Assembly (NCBI GenBank): GCA_035309005.1
Contig: DATGFP010000102.1
Location: 1-27,579, forward strand
Source: DATARH01 sp035309005
GTDB lineage: Bacteria; Pseudomonadota; Alphaproteobacteria; ATCC43930; CGMCC-115725
Direction of reading: 5' to 3'
Length of the DNA: 27,579 nt
Shown piece after piece: positions 14,609 through 22,646 of the stretch (the stretch's first letter is position 1; each line of letters starts with the position of its first letter). The notes below the pieces were generated by a model. The model made no database searches, was not told the DNA's origin, and saw only the letters and a list, made by a program, of their open reading frames with translations. Made by a program: the position numbers and the translations under genes.

Positions 14609-15451
14609 TCAGCACGGCTCGCCGAAGGTGAAGCCGTGCGCCTTCAGCCAGGTCGCGAACCCGGCGCCTTCGGCGCTCGCCGCCTGGCGCGCCTTGTCCT
14701 CCGACCAGCCGTAGAATTCGGCCTTGCCGAAGCGGCCGGGGTCGCGCTGCCGGTCGGCGATCGAGTGGCGTGCGTCGCGCCGGCGGTCGTAGGCGTCGAC
14801 CGTCTCGGCGAGGCGCGATTCGTCGTAGCGGTCGAGGTGCACCGTGGCCTCCAGCGGCAGGCGCATGCTGGCGAACCCCTCTTGCGCCGGATAGCCGAGG
14901 CATAAGCCGGCGACCGGGAACACCTTGTCGGGCAGGCCGAGGATCTCGGCGATTTCGGCGATGCGGTTGCGCAGCACGCTGATCGGGCAGGCGCCGAGCC
15001 CCAGCGTCTCGGCGGCGAGGACGCAGCTCTGCAGCGCCAGCGCCGCGTCGACCGTCGCGTTGAAAAAGCCTTCGAGCGCGCCGTTGTCGAGCGCGTGGCC
15101 GCGCAGCTCGCCCAATCGTTCGAGGCGGCGCGCGTCGCCGAGAAAGACGAGGAACACCGGCGCCGCGGCGATCCACGGCATGTCCGGGAAGAGCGCCGCG
15201 AGCCGGGCGCGCCGTGCGCGGTCCTTCAGCCAAACCACCGACGCCTGCTGAAAATCCGATTTCGACGACGCCGAAAAGGCCGCCGCCAGCAGCAGGCGCA
15301 CCAGCGCATCGGGCACCGCGCGCTCGCTGTAGCGGCGCTGCGTGCGCCGCGTCAGCACCCGGCGCAGCCACGAATCGTCCGGCACCTCGCCTTGAAGGTC
15401 CAGATCGAGGCCGAAACGGGCGCGCAGCTCACTCTCGTAAGGCTCGGTCAT
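14609..15451 (-). CDS. Nitroreductase family protein (NfsA-like)
   Basis: The 280-residue protein starts at the ATG at 15451, preceded by GGGAGGGG seven bases upstream; an upstream ATG (15475) lies inside a palindromic repeat and is rejected. The FMN-binding N-terminus has LTRRTQRRYSERAVPDALVRLLLAAAFSASSKSDFQ, the RRSxRxF-type phosphate-binding motif and the following helix. A central LGLGACPISVLRNR matches the GLGxxxIG.LRN block of NfsA/FRP-type oxygen-insensitive nitroreductases, and LCLGYPAQ follows. It should be an NAD(P)H-dependent FMN reductase of nitroaromatics, quinones or flavins. At 280 residues it is somewhat longer than E. coli NfsA (240). The C-terminal 50 residues, rich in Arg and Lys with W, resemble the flavin-covering tail of that group. 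Confidence 0.87.
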   Translation of the reverse strand: MTEPYESELRARFGLDLDLQGEVPDDSWLRRVLTRRTQRRYSERAVPDALVRLLLAAAFSASSKSDFQQASVVWLKDRARRARLAALFPDMPWIAAAPVFLVFLGDARRLERLGELRGHALDNGALEGFFNATVDAALALQSCVLAAETLGLGACPISVLRNRIAEIAEILGLPDKVFPVAGLCLGYPAQEGFASMRLPLEATVHLDRYDESRLAETVDAYDRRRDARHSIADRQRDPGRFGKAEFYGWSEDKARQAASAEGAGFATWLKAHGFTFGEPC

Positions 15452-15469
15452 CGCGATTCCCCTCCCGGT

Positions 15470-15556
15470 CGTCATTGCGAGCGCAGCGAAGCAATCCCGC
15501 GCCGATTTGGCGCTCCGGCACGAGATTGCGTCGTCGCCGCGCTCCTCGCAATGACG
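15470..15556. repeat. Palindromic repeat, CGTCATTGCGAGCGCAGCGAAGCAATC family, copy 2
   Basis: It opens with CGTCATTGCGAGCGCAGCG and closes with CTCGCAATGACG, with the same arms as 11773-11860 but a shorter and diverged centre. It lies 18 bp before the nitroreductase start and between two divergent genes, so it is within their shared promoter region. Confidence 0.87.
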
Positions 15557-15624
15557 GCAGTCTGATCGCCGCTTGGCCGCGCCGAGCGTGCGGCCTACAA
15601 GGGAACATGCGACAGGAGTCGGAA

Positions 15625-17004
15625 ATGCCCGATACGCTGACCACCAACTCGCCGATCATCGCCGCCTACCGCGCCGCGACGCCCGGCTCGGCCTCGCGCG
15701 CCCAGCACGCGGCCGAGCTATTCCCCAGCGGCATCACCCACGATTCGCGCTACATCGAACCCTACGGGCTCTACATCGCCCGCGCCGCGGGGCCGCGCAA
15801 ATGGGATGTCGACGGGCGCTCGTATGTCGATTACTTCGGCGGGCACGGCGCGCTCCTGCTCGGCCATTGCCACCCCGAGGTGATGGCGGCGGTGCATGCG
15901 CAACTCGACCGCGGCACGCATTTTGGCGCCAGCCACGAACTCGAGATCGAATGGGCCGAGCGCGTCAAGGCGCTGATCCCGAGCGCCGAGCGGGTGCGCT
16001 TTACCTCGTCCGGCACCGAGGCGACGCTGATGGCGGTGCGCCTCGCGCGGGCCTTTTCGGGGAAGGCCAAGCTGATCCGCTTCAACCACCATTTCCACGG
16101 CTGGCACGACCACATGACGTCGGGCCACAGCAACCATTTCGACGGCACGGCCACCACCGGCGTCCTCGATGCGGTGGCCGGCAATGTCCTCCTGTGCGAC
16201 CAGAACGATGATGCCGCCCTGGCGCGCCTCCTCGAACAGCATGACGACATCGCCGCCGCGATCATCGAGCCGACCGGCGCCAATGGCGGCAAATTGCCGA
16301 TCGATCCCGCTTTCCTGCACGCGCTGCGCAGGCTCACCGCCGAGCACGGCGTCCTCCTCATTTTCGACGAGGTGGTGAACGGCTTCCGCGTCGCTCCGGG
16401 CGGGGCGCAGGAGGCCTACGGCATCCGCCCCGATCTGACGACGCTGGCGAAAATCCTCGCCGGCGGCCTGCCGGGCGGCGCCGTCACCGGGAGGAAGGAC
16501 ATCCTCGACCTCCTCGATTTCCAGGTCACCAAGGGCGCCGGCAAGGAAAAGATCGCCCATCCCGGCACCTTCAACGCCAACCCGCTGTCGGCGTCTGCCG
16601 GGATCGCGGCGCTGCGCATCGTGCGCGAGAGCGACGCCTGCGCGCGCGCCAACCGCTTCGGCGAGGATCTGCGCCGCCGGCTCAACGAGGTCTTCGAGGA
16701 GGAGCTTGTGCCGTGGGCGGCCTATGGCACCTTCTCGTCATTGGAACTCTTCACCAACCCCGAGCGCATCGCGCTGACGCCGACCCGGTTCGATCCGCTG
16801 GCCTTGCCGCTCGCCGCGCTGAAGGGCGACCGCAACCCCGGGCTCAGCCACAAAATTCGCCTCGGCATGATGATCCACGGGGTCGATCTGAGCAGCCATC
16901 CGGGCGGCGTCATCTCGGCGACCCACGGCGAAGCTGAGCTCGAAGACACGGTCGCGGCGATGCGCGGCACGGTGCGCATGCTGCGGGCCGAGGGCGAGGT
17001 CTAG
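15625..17004 (+). CDS. Class III PLP-dependent aminotransferase (glutamate-1-semialdehyde aminomutase-like)
   Basis: From the ATG at 15625 (AGGAG six bases upstream) the protein has 459 residues. Blocks of the class III fold are GGHGALLLGHCHPEV (72-86), FTSSGTEATL (126-135) for phosphate binding, HHFHGWHDH, IIEPTGANGG, FDEVVNGFRV with D248 holding the pyridine nitrogen, and LAKILAGGLPGGAVTGR with the Schiff-base K276. HemL-like sequence traits are strong. It is longer than HemL (about 430), and the surroundings hold no tetrapyrrole genes. An omega-amino-acid or amine aminotransferase or aminomutase is therefore more likely. A polyamine importer begins 760 bp downstream; a joint role in amine catabolism is inference, because a lipoprotein gene on the other strand lies between. 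Confidence 0.88.
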   Translation: MPDTLTTNSPIIAAYRAATPGSASRAQHAAELFPSGITHDSRYIEPYGLYIARAAGPRKWDVDGRSYVDYFGGHGALLLGHCHPEVMAAVHAQLDRGTHFGASHELEIEWAERVKALIPSAERVRFTSSGTEATLMAVRLARAFSGKAKLIRFNHHFHGWHDHMTSGHSNHFDGTATTGVLDAVAGNVLLCDQNDDAALARLLEQHDDIAAAIIEPTGANGGKLPIDPAFLHALRRLTAEHGVLLIFDEVVNGFRVAPGGAQEAYGIRPDLTTLAKILAGGLPGGAVTGRKDILDLLDFQVTKGAGKEKIAHPGTFNANPLSASAGIAALRIVRESDACARANRFGEDLRRRLNEVFEEELVPWAAYGTFSSLELFTNPERIALTPTRFDPLALPLAALKGDRNPGLSHKIRLGMMIHGVDLSSHPGGVISATHGEAELEDTVAAMRGTVRMLRAEGEV

Positions 17005-17033
17005 CGAGCGGGCGCGCCGGGGGGCCGGCCGGC

Positions 17034-17639
17034 TCAGCGCGCGATCTTTGGCCAGCTGTTGAGCCGCGCCAGATCGTCGACATAGCGCGCGATCGTGGCG
17101 CCGATTTGCGTCGCGGCGAAATTCACGTCGCTGCCGTGCCGCCCCGATGGGTCCTGGGGCAGCCGGCGCGAATCGAGGTTGAAGGCGGTCAGGCGCCGCG
17201 TTCCCCCTCCGGCCGCCTGGGAATCGATCTCGACCGCGACCGCGATGCTGGCGTTCTGCCTTCGGTGCCCTTCGAAGATCCGCCGGAAAGCGCCGGTCAC
17301 GACGAGCGCCCGGCCGTCCGGCTCCAGGCTCGCGGTGTCGGAGCGGACCGCGTCGTAGCCAAGGTTCACCAGCTGCTGCGCCACCGTGTCGGCGAGGTTG
17401 AAGGCGGCGGCGCGGCCGACCGTGTCGGCGCGCTGGCGCAGCGGCACGCCGGGCGCGCCGCGGTTGAGCGAGAACCCGAAGCTCGGATCGAGGGTGACGG
17501 CCCCGGGCGAGAACGCGAACTCGCGCACGATGATCAGATTGGGGTGGCCCGGACCCGCCTCGCGCTGCGCCACGCAGCCGGTGAGGATTGCGAGGAGGAG
17601 GGCCGCCGCGGCGGTCAGGGTCAGACGCATTCGGTTCAT
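17034..17639 (-). CDS. Putative lipoprotein, DUF4410-like
   Basis: From the ATG at 17639 there are 201 residues. The N-terminus is a lipoprotein signal: a basic start, a hydrophobic stretch and the lipobox LTGC with the lipidated C22. The mature part has LIIVREFAFSPGAVTLDP, VGRAAAFNLADTVAQQLVNLGYDA and LVVTGAFRRIFEGHRRQN. These match the pattern of the uncharacterised DUF4410 family (a first strand ending in an F-x-F-P pattern, a long helix with an LGYDA end, then G-x-F-x-x-I-x-x-G-x-R-x-R). It would be tethered to the inner or outer membrane on the periplasmic side; position +2 is Val, so no inner-membrane retention signal. The gene is divergent from potF, and the longer open frame upstream is shadow sequence. 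Confidence 0.78.
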   Translation of the reverse strand: MNRMRLTLTAAAALLLAILTGCVAQREAGPGHPNLIIVREFAFSPGAVTLDPSFGFSLNRGAPGVPLRQRADTVGRAAAFNLADTVAQQLVNLGYDAVRSDTASLEPDGRALVVTGAFRRIFEGHRRQNASIAVAVEIDSQAAGGGTRRLTAFNLDSRRLPQDPSGRHGSDVNFAATQIGATIARYVDDLARLNSWPKIAR

Positions 17640-17736
17640 TCGCAGCACGGGCCAGGTTTTCGCCGCCGCACCATAGCCGCAAGCGACCGCGGCCGAAACC
17701 TCCGGGCGCGTGACCCGGCGCATCGACACCGGCGGA

Positions 17737-17767
17737 TTGACAATCGCGCGCGCGGCTGCTGTATGCC
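17737..17767 (+). promoter_or_regulatory. Possible promoter of the polyamine importer operon
   Basis: A perfect TTGACA (17737-17742) is followed by CTGTAT (17759-17764, 16-bp spacer) or TATGCC (17762-17767, 19 bp). If used, transcription would start at about 17771-17775, beside the second ATG (17772). This would suggest a nearly leaderless potF mRNA. Confidence 0.35.
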
Positions 17768-18881
17768 GGCGATGCACCGATTGGCGCTTCTCGGCCGGTT
17801 ATTGCTGCTGGCTCTCGCGCTGGCGATGCTGCCGCCAGCGGCGCGCGGCGAAGAGAAGCTGCTCCACGTCTACAACTGGTCGGATTACATCGCGCCCGGG
17901 ACGATTGCCGATTTCACCAAGGAAACCGGGATCGCCGTTACCTACGACGTCTACGACGGCAACGAGGTGCTCGAAGCCAAGCTGCTCGCCGGCCATTCCG
18001 GCTACGATGTCGTGGTGCCGTCGGCGAGCCCCTACATGGCGCGGCAGATCGCGGCCGGCGCGTATTTGGCGCTCGACAAGTCGAAGCTGCCCAATCTCGC
18101 GAACCTCGACCCGCGCATGCTGGCGCTCGCCGGAAGCGCCGACCCCGGCAACGCGCACGGCGTGCCCTATCTGTGGAGCGTCACCGGGGTCGGCTATAAT
18201 GTTGCGCTATTGCAGCGCGCCTTGGGGCCGGCGGTGCCGCGCGACAGCCTGGCGCTGCTGTTCGACCCGGCGCTCGCCAAAAAGCTCGAGGCGTGCGGCA
18301 TCGAGATGCTCGACACGCCGCAGGAGGTCTTCCCGGCGGCGCTGGCCTATCTCGGGATCGACCCGATGAGCCGCAGCCTGGCCGATCTCGCGCGCGCCGC
18401 GACCCTCCTCGAAGGCGTGCGGCCCTATGTGCGGCGCTTCCATTCCTCGCAATACATCAACGATCTGGCGGCCGGAGACATCTGCGTCGCGCTCGGCTAT
18501 TCGGGCGACGTGATCCAGGCGCGCAACCGGGCGCGCGAAGCGGAAAGCCCGGCGAATATCGCCTTCGGCGTGCCGCGCCAGGGAGCGCAGTTGTCGATCG
18601 ACATGCTCGCCATCCCGAAGGACGCGCCGCACCCCGACAACGCGCACCGCTTTATCAATTATATCCTGCGCCCCCAGGTCATCGCCGCGATCACCGACGC
18701 GGTCTCCTATCCCAACCCCAACCGGGCGGCGACCGCGCTGGTCAAGCCGGCGATTCGCGACGATCCCGGCATCTATCCGCCGGATGCGGTGCGGCGGCTG
18801 TTTTATCTGCCCGAGCCGGCGCCGCGCGCCTACGAACGGGCGCGGATGCGGGCCTGGAACCGGGTGAAGTCGGGCTGCTGA
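17763..18881 (+). CDS. potF: Periplasmic putrescine/polyamine-binding protein (PotF-like)
   Basis: The 372-residue protein aligns along its whole length with remembered E. coli PotF. A signal peptide (basic start, Leu/Ala-rich core, cleavage near PAARG-EE) comes first. LHVYNWSDYIAP is the polyamine-binding signature, and VVVPSAS, FHSSQYINDLAAGDICVALGY and a C-terminus ending in RAWNRVKSG follow. Binding-site positions are mostly kept: Trp-Ser-Asp-Tyr of the signature, the Glu of QEVF, the Asp of SGDV and the Asp of SIDM. The aromatic W244 of PotF is Tyr here (LGYSGD), and a Phe just before the second Asp is Ser-Ile. This hints at an altered polyamine preference. There is no Shine-Dalgarno for the ATG at 17763 or 17772. 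It is the first gene of a four-gene operon with ATPase and two permeases. Confidence 0.93.
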   Translation: MPAMHRLALLGRLLLLALALAMLPPAARGEEKLLHVYNWSDYIAPGTIADFTKETGIAVTYDVYDGNEVLEAKLLAGHSGYDVVVPSASPYMARQIAAGAYLALDKSKLPNLANLDPRMLALAGSADPGNAHGVPYLWSVTGVGYNVALLQRALGPAVPRDSLALLFDPALAKKLEACGIEMLDTPQEVFPAALAYLGIDPMSRSLADLARAATLLEGVRPYVRRFHSSQYINDLAAGDICVALGYSGDVIQARNRAREAESPANIAFGVPRQGAQLSIDMLAIPKDAPHPDNAHRFINYILRPQVIAAITDAVSYPNPNRAATALVKPAIRDDPGIYPPDAVRRLFYLPEPAPRAYERARMRAWNRVKSGC

Positions 18882-18888
18882 GCCGGCG

Positions 18889-19947
18889 ATGGCGCTCCTC
18901 GAAATCGTCGACATCAGCAAGGGCTTCGCCGCGACGGCGGCGGTCGATCGGGTGTCGCTCGCGGTCGAGGAGGGCGAATTCTTCGCCCTGCTCGGCCCCT
19001 CGGGTTGCGGCAAGACGACCCTGCTGCGCCTCATTGCCGGGTTCGAGACGCCGGATCGCGGCCGCATCCTGATCGACGGCGTCGAGATCAACGCGGTGCC
19101 GCCCTACGCGCGGCCGGTCAACATGATGTTTCAGTCCTATGCGCTCTTCCCGCACCTCGACGTCGCGGGCAACGTCGCCTTCGGGCTGAAGCAGGAGGGG
19201 ATGGAGCGCCGCCGCCGCGCCGCCCGGGTCGCCGAGATGCTGGCGCTGGTGCAGATGTCCGACTACGCGCGCCGCCGGCCGCACGAACTCTCGGGCGGGC
19301 AGAAGCAGCGCGTCGCGCTGGCCCGCGCGCTGGCCAGGATGCCGAAGCTCCTGCTGCTCGACGAGCCGCTGGCGGCGCTCGACCGCAAATTGCGCGAGGA
19401 GACCCGGCTCGAGCTTAAAGGCATCCAGGAGCGGCTCGGCACCACCTTCCTCGTCGTCACCCACGACCAGGAGGAGGCCCTCGGCATGGCGTCGCGCGTC
19501 GCGGTGATGAACCGCGGCACCCTCGTTCAGACCGGCACGCCGGCCGACATCTACGAGCGGCCCAACTCGCGCTTTGTCGCCGATTTCGTCGGCGCGGTGA
19601 ACCTCTTCGAGGGCGAGCCGGTGATTGCCGACGGTGCGTCATGCCTCGCGGTCGCCGGCGTCGAGCAGCCGGTGCCGCTGCCGGCGGCGAACGCACCGGC
19701 GCCGGTCGCGCTGGCGGTGCGACCGGAGAAATTGCTGCTGTCGCGGCAGCCTCCGCCCGGGTTGGCGCTCGCCGCGAGGGTGCAATCGATCGATTATCAG
19801 GGCGGCCAGTCGACCGTGCACCTCCAGACGCCGGCCGGCCGGAAGCTGCGGGCGCAGCTGGCGAACGCGGCGGCGCAGGGCCTCGCCCGCGGCGATGCGG
19901 TATGGGCGAGCTGGTCGCCCGACGACGCGGTGGTGCTGACGCGATGA
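18889..19947 (+). CDS. potG: Polyamine ABC transporter ATP-binding protein (PotG/PotA-like)
   Basis: The 352-residue ATPase has Walker A GPSGCGKT (36-43), the Q-loop Gln82, signature LSGGQ (134-138), Walker B LLLLDE (154-159), a LAALD D-loop and the switch His192. A C-terminal TOBE-type regulatory domain (about 240-350) follows; all catalytic residues are present. It energises import by the two permeases. It starts 7 bp after potF, and its stop overlaps the next start (ATGA, 19944-19947). E. coli PotG is about 25 residues longer at the N-terminus; here the chain begins right at the first strand. Confidence 0.94.
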   Translation: MALLEIVDISKGFAATAAVDRVSLAVEEGEFFALLGPSGCGKTTLLRLIAGFETPDRGRILIDGVEINAVPPYARPVNMMFQSYALFPHLDVAGNVAFGLKQEGMERRRRAARVAEMLALVQMSDYARRRPHELSGGQKQRVALARALARMPKLLLLDEPLAALDRKLREETRLELKGIQERLGTTFLVVTHDQEEALGMASRVAVMNRGTLVQTGTPADIYERPNSRFVADFVGAVNLFEGEPVIADGASCLAVAGVEQPVPLPAANAPAPVALAVRPEKLLLSRQPPPGLALAARVQSIDYQGGQSTVHLQTPAGRKLRAQLANAAAQGLARGDAVWASWSPDDAVVLTR

Positions 19948-20825
19948 TCGGGCTCGGGCGGTGGGGGCGGAGGGCGCTGATCGGGCTGCCGTTCCTGTGG
20001 CTCGCGGTATTTTTTCTGCTGCCGCTGCTGTTCGTCGCGGCGATCAGCTTCGCCGAGAGCGCCGACAGCATCCCGCCCTTCAAGCCGCTCGTCAGCGCGA
20101 CGGCGGCCGGGCTGCAGAGCAACGCCACGCTGGCGAACTACCGCGAGCTGGCGCAAGGCTGCCTGTGCGCCTACGCCAATTCGCTCGGCAACGCCGCGCT
20201 CGCGACGCTGCTGTGCCTGGTGATCGGCTACCCGATCGCCTTGGCGATCGCGCGCGCCCCGGGCGTGTGGCGGCACCTGCTCATGTTCATGGTGATGCTG
20301 CCGTTCTGGACCAGCTTCCTGATCCGGGTCTACGCCTGGATCGCGCTGTTGCAGCCGAGCGGTCTGATCAACCGGCTGCTGATCGCGAGCGGCCTGATCG
20401 GGGCGCCGCTGCCGCTGCTCTACAACGGATTTTCGGTCGAACTCGGTCTGGTCTATTCCTACCTGCCGTTCATGATCCTGCCGCTTTACGGCAGCCTGGC
20501 GCGGCTCGACCTCAGCCTCGTCGAGGCCGCCGCCGATCTCGGGGCGCCGCCGTGGCGGGCGTTCCTCGGCGTCGTCCTGCCGCTGACCCTGCCGGGGATC
20601 GCCGCCGGCGCGCTTCTCGTCTTCATCCCGGCGGTCGGCGAATTCGTCATCCCCGACCTTTTGGGCGGCCCCGATACGCTGATGATCGGCAAGCTGCTGT
20701 GGCAGGAGTTCTTCGACAATGTCGATTGGCCGGCCGCCTCGGCCGTCGCGATGGCGCTGGTCGCCGCCGTGGTCCTGCCGCTCCTTGCGGCGCAGCGGCT
20801 CCTGGCGCGGACGGGGGCGGCGTGA
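19944..20825 (+). CDS. potH: Polyamine ABC transporter permease (PotH/PotB-like)
   Basis: The ATG at 19944 overlaps the TGA of potG, so the genes are translationally coupled. The 293-residue integral membrane protein has about six hydrophobic helices, starting at 12-34. The EAA loop that docks on the ATPase is at 194-213 (VEAAADLGAPPWRAFLGVVLP). After the first helix a periplasmic stretch (about 37-75) includes a CLC pair (C73, C75). The later GEFVIPDLLGGPDTLMIGKLL block is typical of PotB/PotH. It forms a heterodimer with the next gene product. E. coli PotH is about 20 residues longer. Confidence 0.93.
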   Translation: MIGLGRWGRRALIGLPFLWLAVFFLLPLLFVAAISFAESADSIPPFKPLVSATAAGLQSNATLANYRELAQGCLCAYANSLGNAALATLLCLVIGYPIALAIARAPGVWRHLLMFMVMLPFWTSFLIRVYAWIALLQPSGLINRLLIASGLIGAPLPLLYNGFSVELGLVYSYLPFMILPLYGSLARLDLSLVEAAADLGAPPWRAFLGVVLPLTLPGIAAGALLVFIPAVGEFVIPDLLGGPDTLMIGKLLWQEFFDNVDWPAASAVAMALVAAVVLPLLAAQRLLARTGAA

Positions 20826-20847
20826 GTAGGCGGGCGTGAGTAGGCCG
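20820..20847 (+). repeat. 14-bp tandem duplication at the potH/potI junction
   Basis: GCGTGAGTAGGCGG (20820-20833) is directly followed by GCGTGAGTAGGCCG (20834-20847), with one difference. Each copy contains GTGAGTAGG, the potI start. The first GTG (20822) overlaps the potH stop as GTGA but meets an in-frame TGA after five codons. The second GTG (20836) leads into potI. Confidence 0.8.
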
Positions 20848-21657
20848 GGCGGCGGCGCCTTTCGCGTGAGCGCGCTGGCGCTCGGCTTCGCCTTTCTTTA
20901 CCTGCCGATCGCGGTCCTGGTCGCCTATTCGTTCAACGGCTCGCGGCTGGTGACGATCTGGGGCGGCTTTTCGACCCGCTGGTACGGCGCGCTCGCTGTC
21001 GACGACGGATTTCGCGACGCGGCGCTGACCAGCCTCGAAATCGGCGTCATGGCGGCCAGCGCGGCCTTGGTCATCGGCACCTGCGCGGGGTTGGCGATGA
21101 ACCGCTTCGCGCGGTTTCGCGGGCGCGCCCTCTTCGGCTTCATGCTGATGGCGCCGCTGGTCGTGCCCGAGGTCATTCTCGGTCTGTCGCTCTTGTTGTT
21201 GTTTGTCGCGGCGCAACGCTGGCTTGGCTGGCCGGCGAGCCGCGGCGTCGTCACGGTGACGATCGCGCATGCGACCTTCACCTCGTGCTTTGTCGCGGTG
21301 CTGGTGCGCGCCCAGCTGGCCGGGTTCGACCGCAGCCTCGAAGAGGCCGCGCTCGATCTCGGCGCGCGGCCCTTTGCCGTATTGTGGCGCATCACGCTGC
21401 CGGCGATCAGCCCGGCGCTGGTTTCGGGCTGGCTCTTGGCGTTCACGATGTCGCTCGACGATTTGGTCGTCGCGAGCTTTGTCTCCGGCCCCTCGGCGAC
21501 GACGCTGCCGATGGCGGTTTATTCGAGCGTGCGCATCGGGGTGACGCCGGAAATCAACGCGCTGGCGACGGTTTTCCTCGCGATCGTCTTCACCATGGTG
21601 GCGCTCGCCGGCTGGGCGATGGCGCGGCAAGAGCGCCGCCGCGTCGCCGCCTTGTGA
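20836..21657 (+). CDS. potI: Polyamine ABC transporter permease (PotI/PotC-like)
   Basis: The 273-residue inner-membrane permease has about six helices (first at 12-33), YSFNGSRLVTIWGGFSTRWY after the first helix as in PotC/PotI, and the EAA loop EEAALDLGARPFAVLWRITLP (169-189). A SLDDLVVASFVSGP block near the end is typical. The only usable start is the GTG at 20836, 10 bp after the potH stop and within a tandem duplication (see that entry). With PotF, PotG and PotH it makes a complete putrescine-type importer. Only a poorly structured gap with a run of T (about 21770-21777) separates it from the next gene. Confidence 0.93.
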   Translation: MSRPGGGAFRVSALALGFAFLYLPIAVLVAYSFNGSRLVTIWGGFSTRWYGALAVDDGFRDAALTSLEIGVMAASAALVIGTCAGLAMNRFARFRGRALFGFMLMAPLVVPEVILGLSLLLLFVAAQRWLGWPASRGVVTVTIAHATFTSCFVAVLVRAQLAGFDRSLEEAALDLGARPFAVLWRITLPAISPALVSGWLLAFTMSLDDLVVASFVSGPSATTLPMAVYSSVRIGVTPEINALATVFLAIVFTMVALAGWAMARQERRRVAAL

Positions 21658-21789
21658 CCGACCGGCGGGCAATCGCGCCCGATTTCAGCTCCGCCGGCCG
21701 CTCGACCGCACGGTTTGAACGGGGTCGGCATGGGAGGGGACGCACCGTGCCCGGACGGGATAAGCTGCGATTTTTTTGAGGAAGAGGCC

Positions 21790-22632
21790 ATGCCGACATT
21801 AGACGCTCAGGTACACGCCTATGAACGCAACCATCCGGGTCGCCCGTGGGTTGGTACCCTCTACGGACCCGCCGAGGTCACTGGAAACCAAATGGTCGCG
21901 GCGATGGACGCGGTCGGGGTCGATGGCGCGATCCTGGTTTCGCCCTTCAGCATGTACCGCTACGACGCGAGCTATGCCCTCGAGGTCTACGCGGCGCATC
22001 CGACCCGCTTCAGGCTGGTGAAGCCGGTCGATCCCACCGATCGCGGGGTGAGCGAGACGATCGCCGAGTGGGCCCGCACCACCGGCACGGTCGGCATCCG
22101 CATCTTCCTGCGCGACAACGCTTCGACCGACCCGGCCGACCCCGCCATCAACCGCGTCCTGGCGACCGCGGCGGCGCACGCGCTGCCGGTCAATCTCGCT
22201 TGTACCGGACGCCTCGACCAGGCCCGGCAGTTGGCGGCGCGCAACCCGAACACGCGAATGGTGATCGACCACCTTGGGTTGCCGCAACCGCACGAACCGC
22301 CGCCCCCCGCACAACCCTTCGCCGATCTGCCGAAACTGCTGGCGCTCGCCGGCCACGACAACGTCGCGGTGAAGATCAGCGGCGCCTGCACCCTGGCGCG
22401 CGAACCCTTCCCCTACAACGACATCTGGGACCCGCTCGCCCAAATCTTTGATGCGTTCGGCTTCGATCGCTGCATGTGGGGGACGGACTGGACCCGAGCG
22501 GTCGGGCTATTGACCTACCGGCAAGGGGTCGAGGCATTCCGCGTTACCGACCGGCTGTCCGCTGCGGACCGCGCCAAGCTTATGGGAGACAGCCTTTCGC
22601 GGATCTACGACTGGCCAAAGGCGCAAGCCTGA
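21790..22632 (+). CDS. Amidohydrolase family protein (amidohydrolase_2 type), paralogue A
   Basis: The 280-residue TIM-barrel metal-dependent hydrolase family member starts at the ATG at 21790, with GAGGA six bases upstream. The N-terminal motif, normally D-x-H-x-H, reads D5-A-Q7-V-H9, so the first metal-site His is Gln. Later conserved sites are MVIDHLGL (H161), NVAVKISGAC and CMWGTDW (D233). This pattern fits lactonases and decarboxylases of the LigI/sulfomuconolactonase group, but the substrate is unknown. The protein at 23919-24746 is a close paralogue that shares D-x-Q-V-H, RNHPGRPW, MVAAM..VGVDGAI and MWGTDWTR. An MFS carrier gene begins 14 bp downstream and probably imports the substrate or a precursor (inference). 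Confidence 0.88.
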   Translation: MPTLDAQVHAYERNHPGRPWVGTLYGPAEVTGNQMVAAMDAVGVDGAILVSPFSMYRYDASYALEVYAAHPTRFRLVKPVDPTDRGVSETIAEWARTTGTVGIRIFLRDNASTDPADPAINRVLATAAAHALPVNLACTGRLDQARQLAARNPNTRMVIDHLGLPQPHEPPPPAQPFADLPKLLALAGHDNVAVKISGACTLAREPFPYNDIWDPLAQIFDAFGFDRCMWGTDWTRAVGLLTYRQGVEAFRVTDRLSAADRAKLMGDSLSRIYDWPKAQA

Positions 22633-22646
22633 GACCCGCCCGGACC

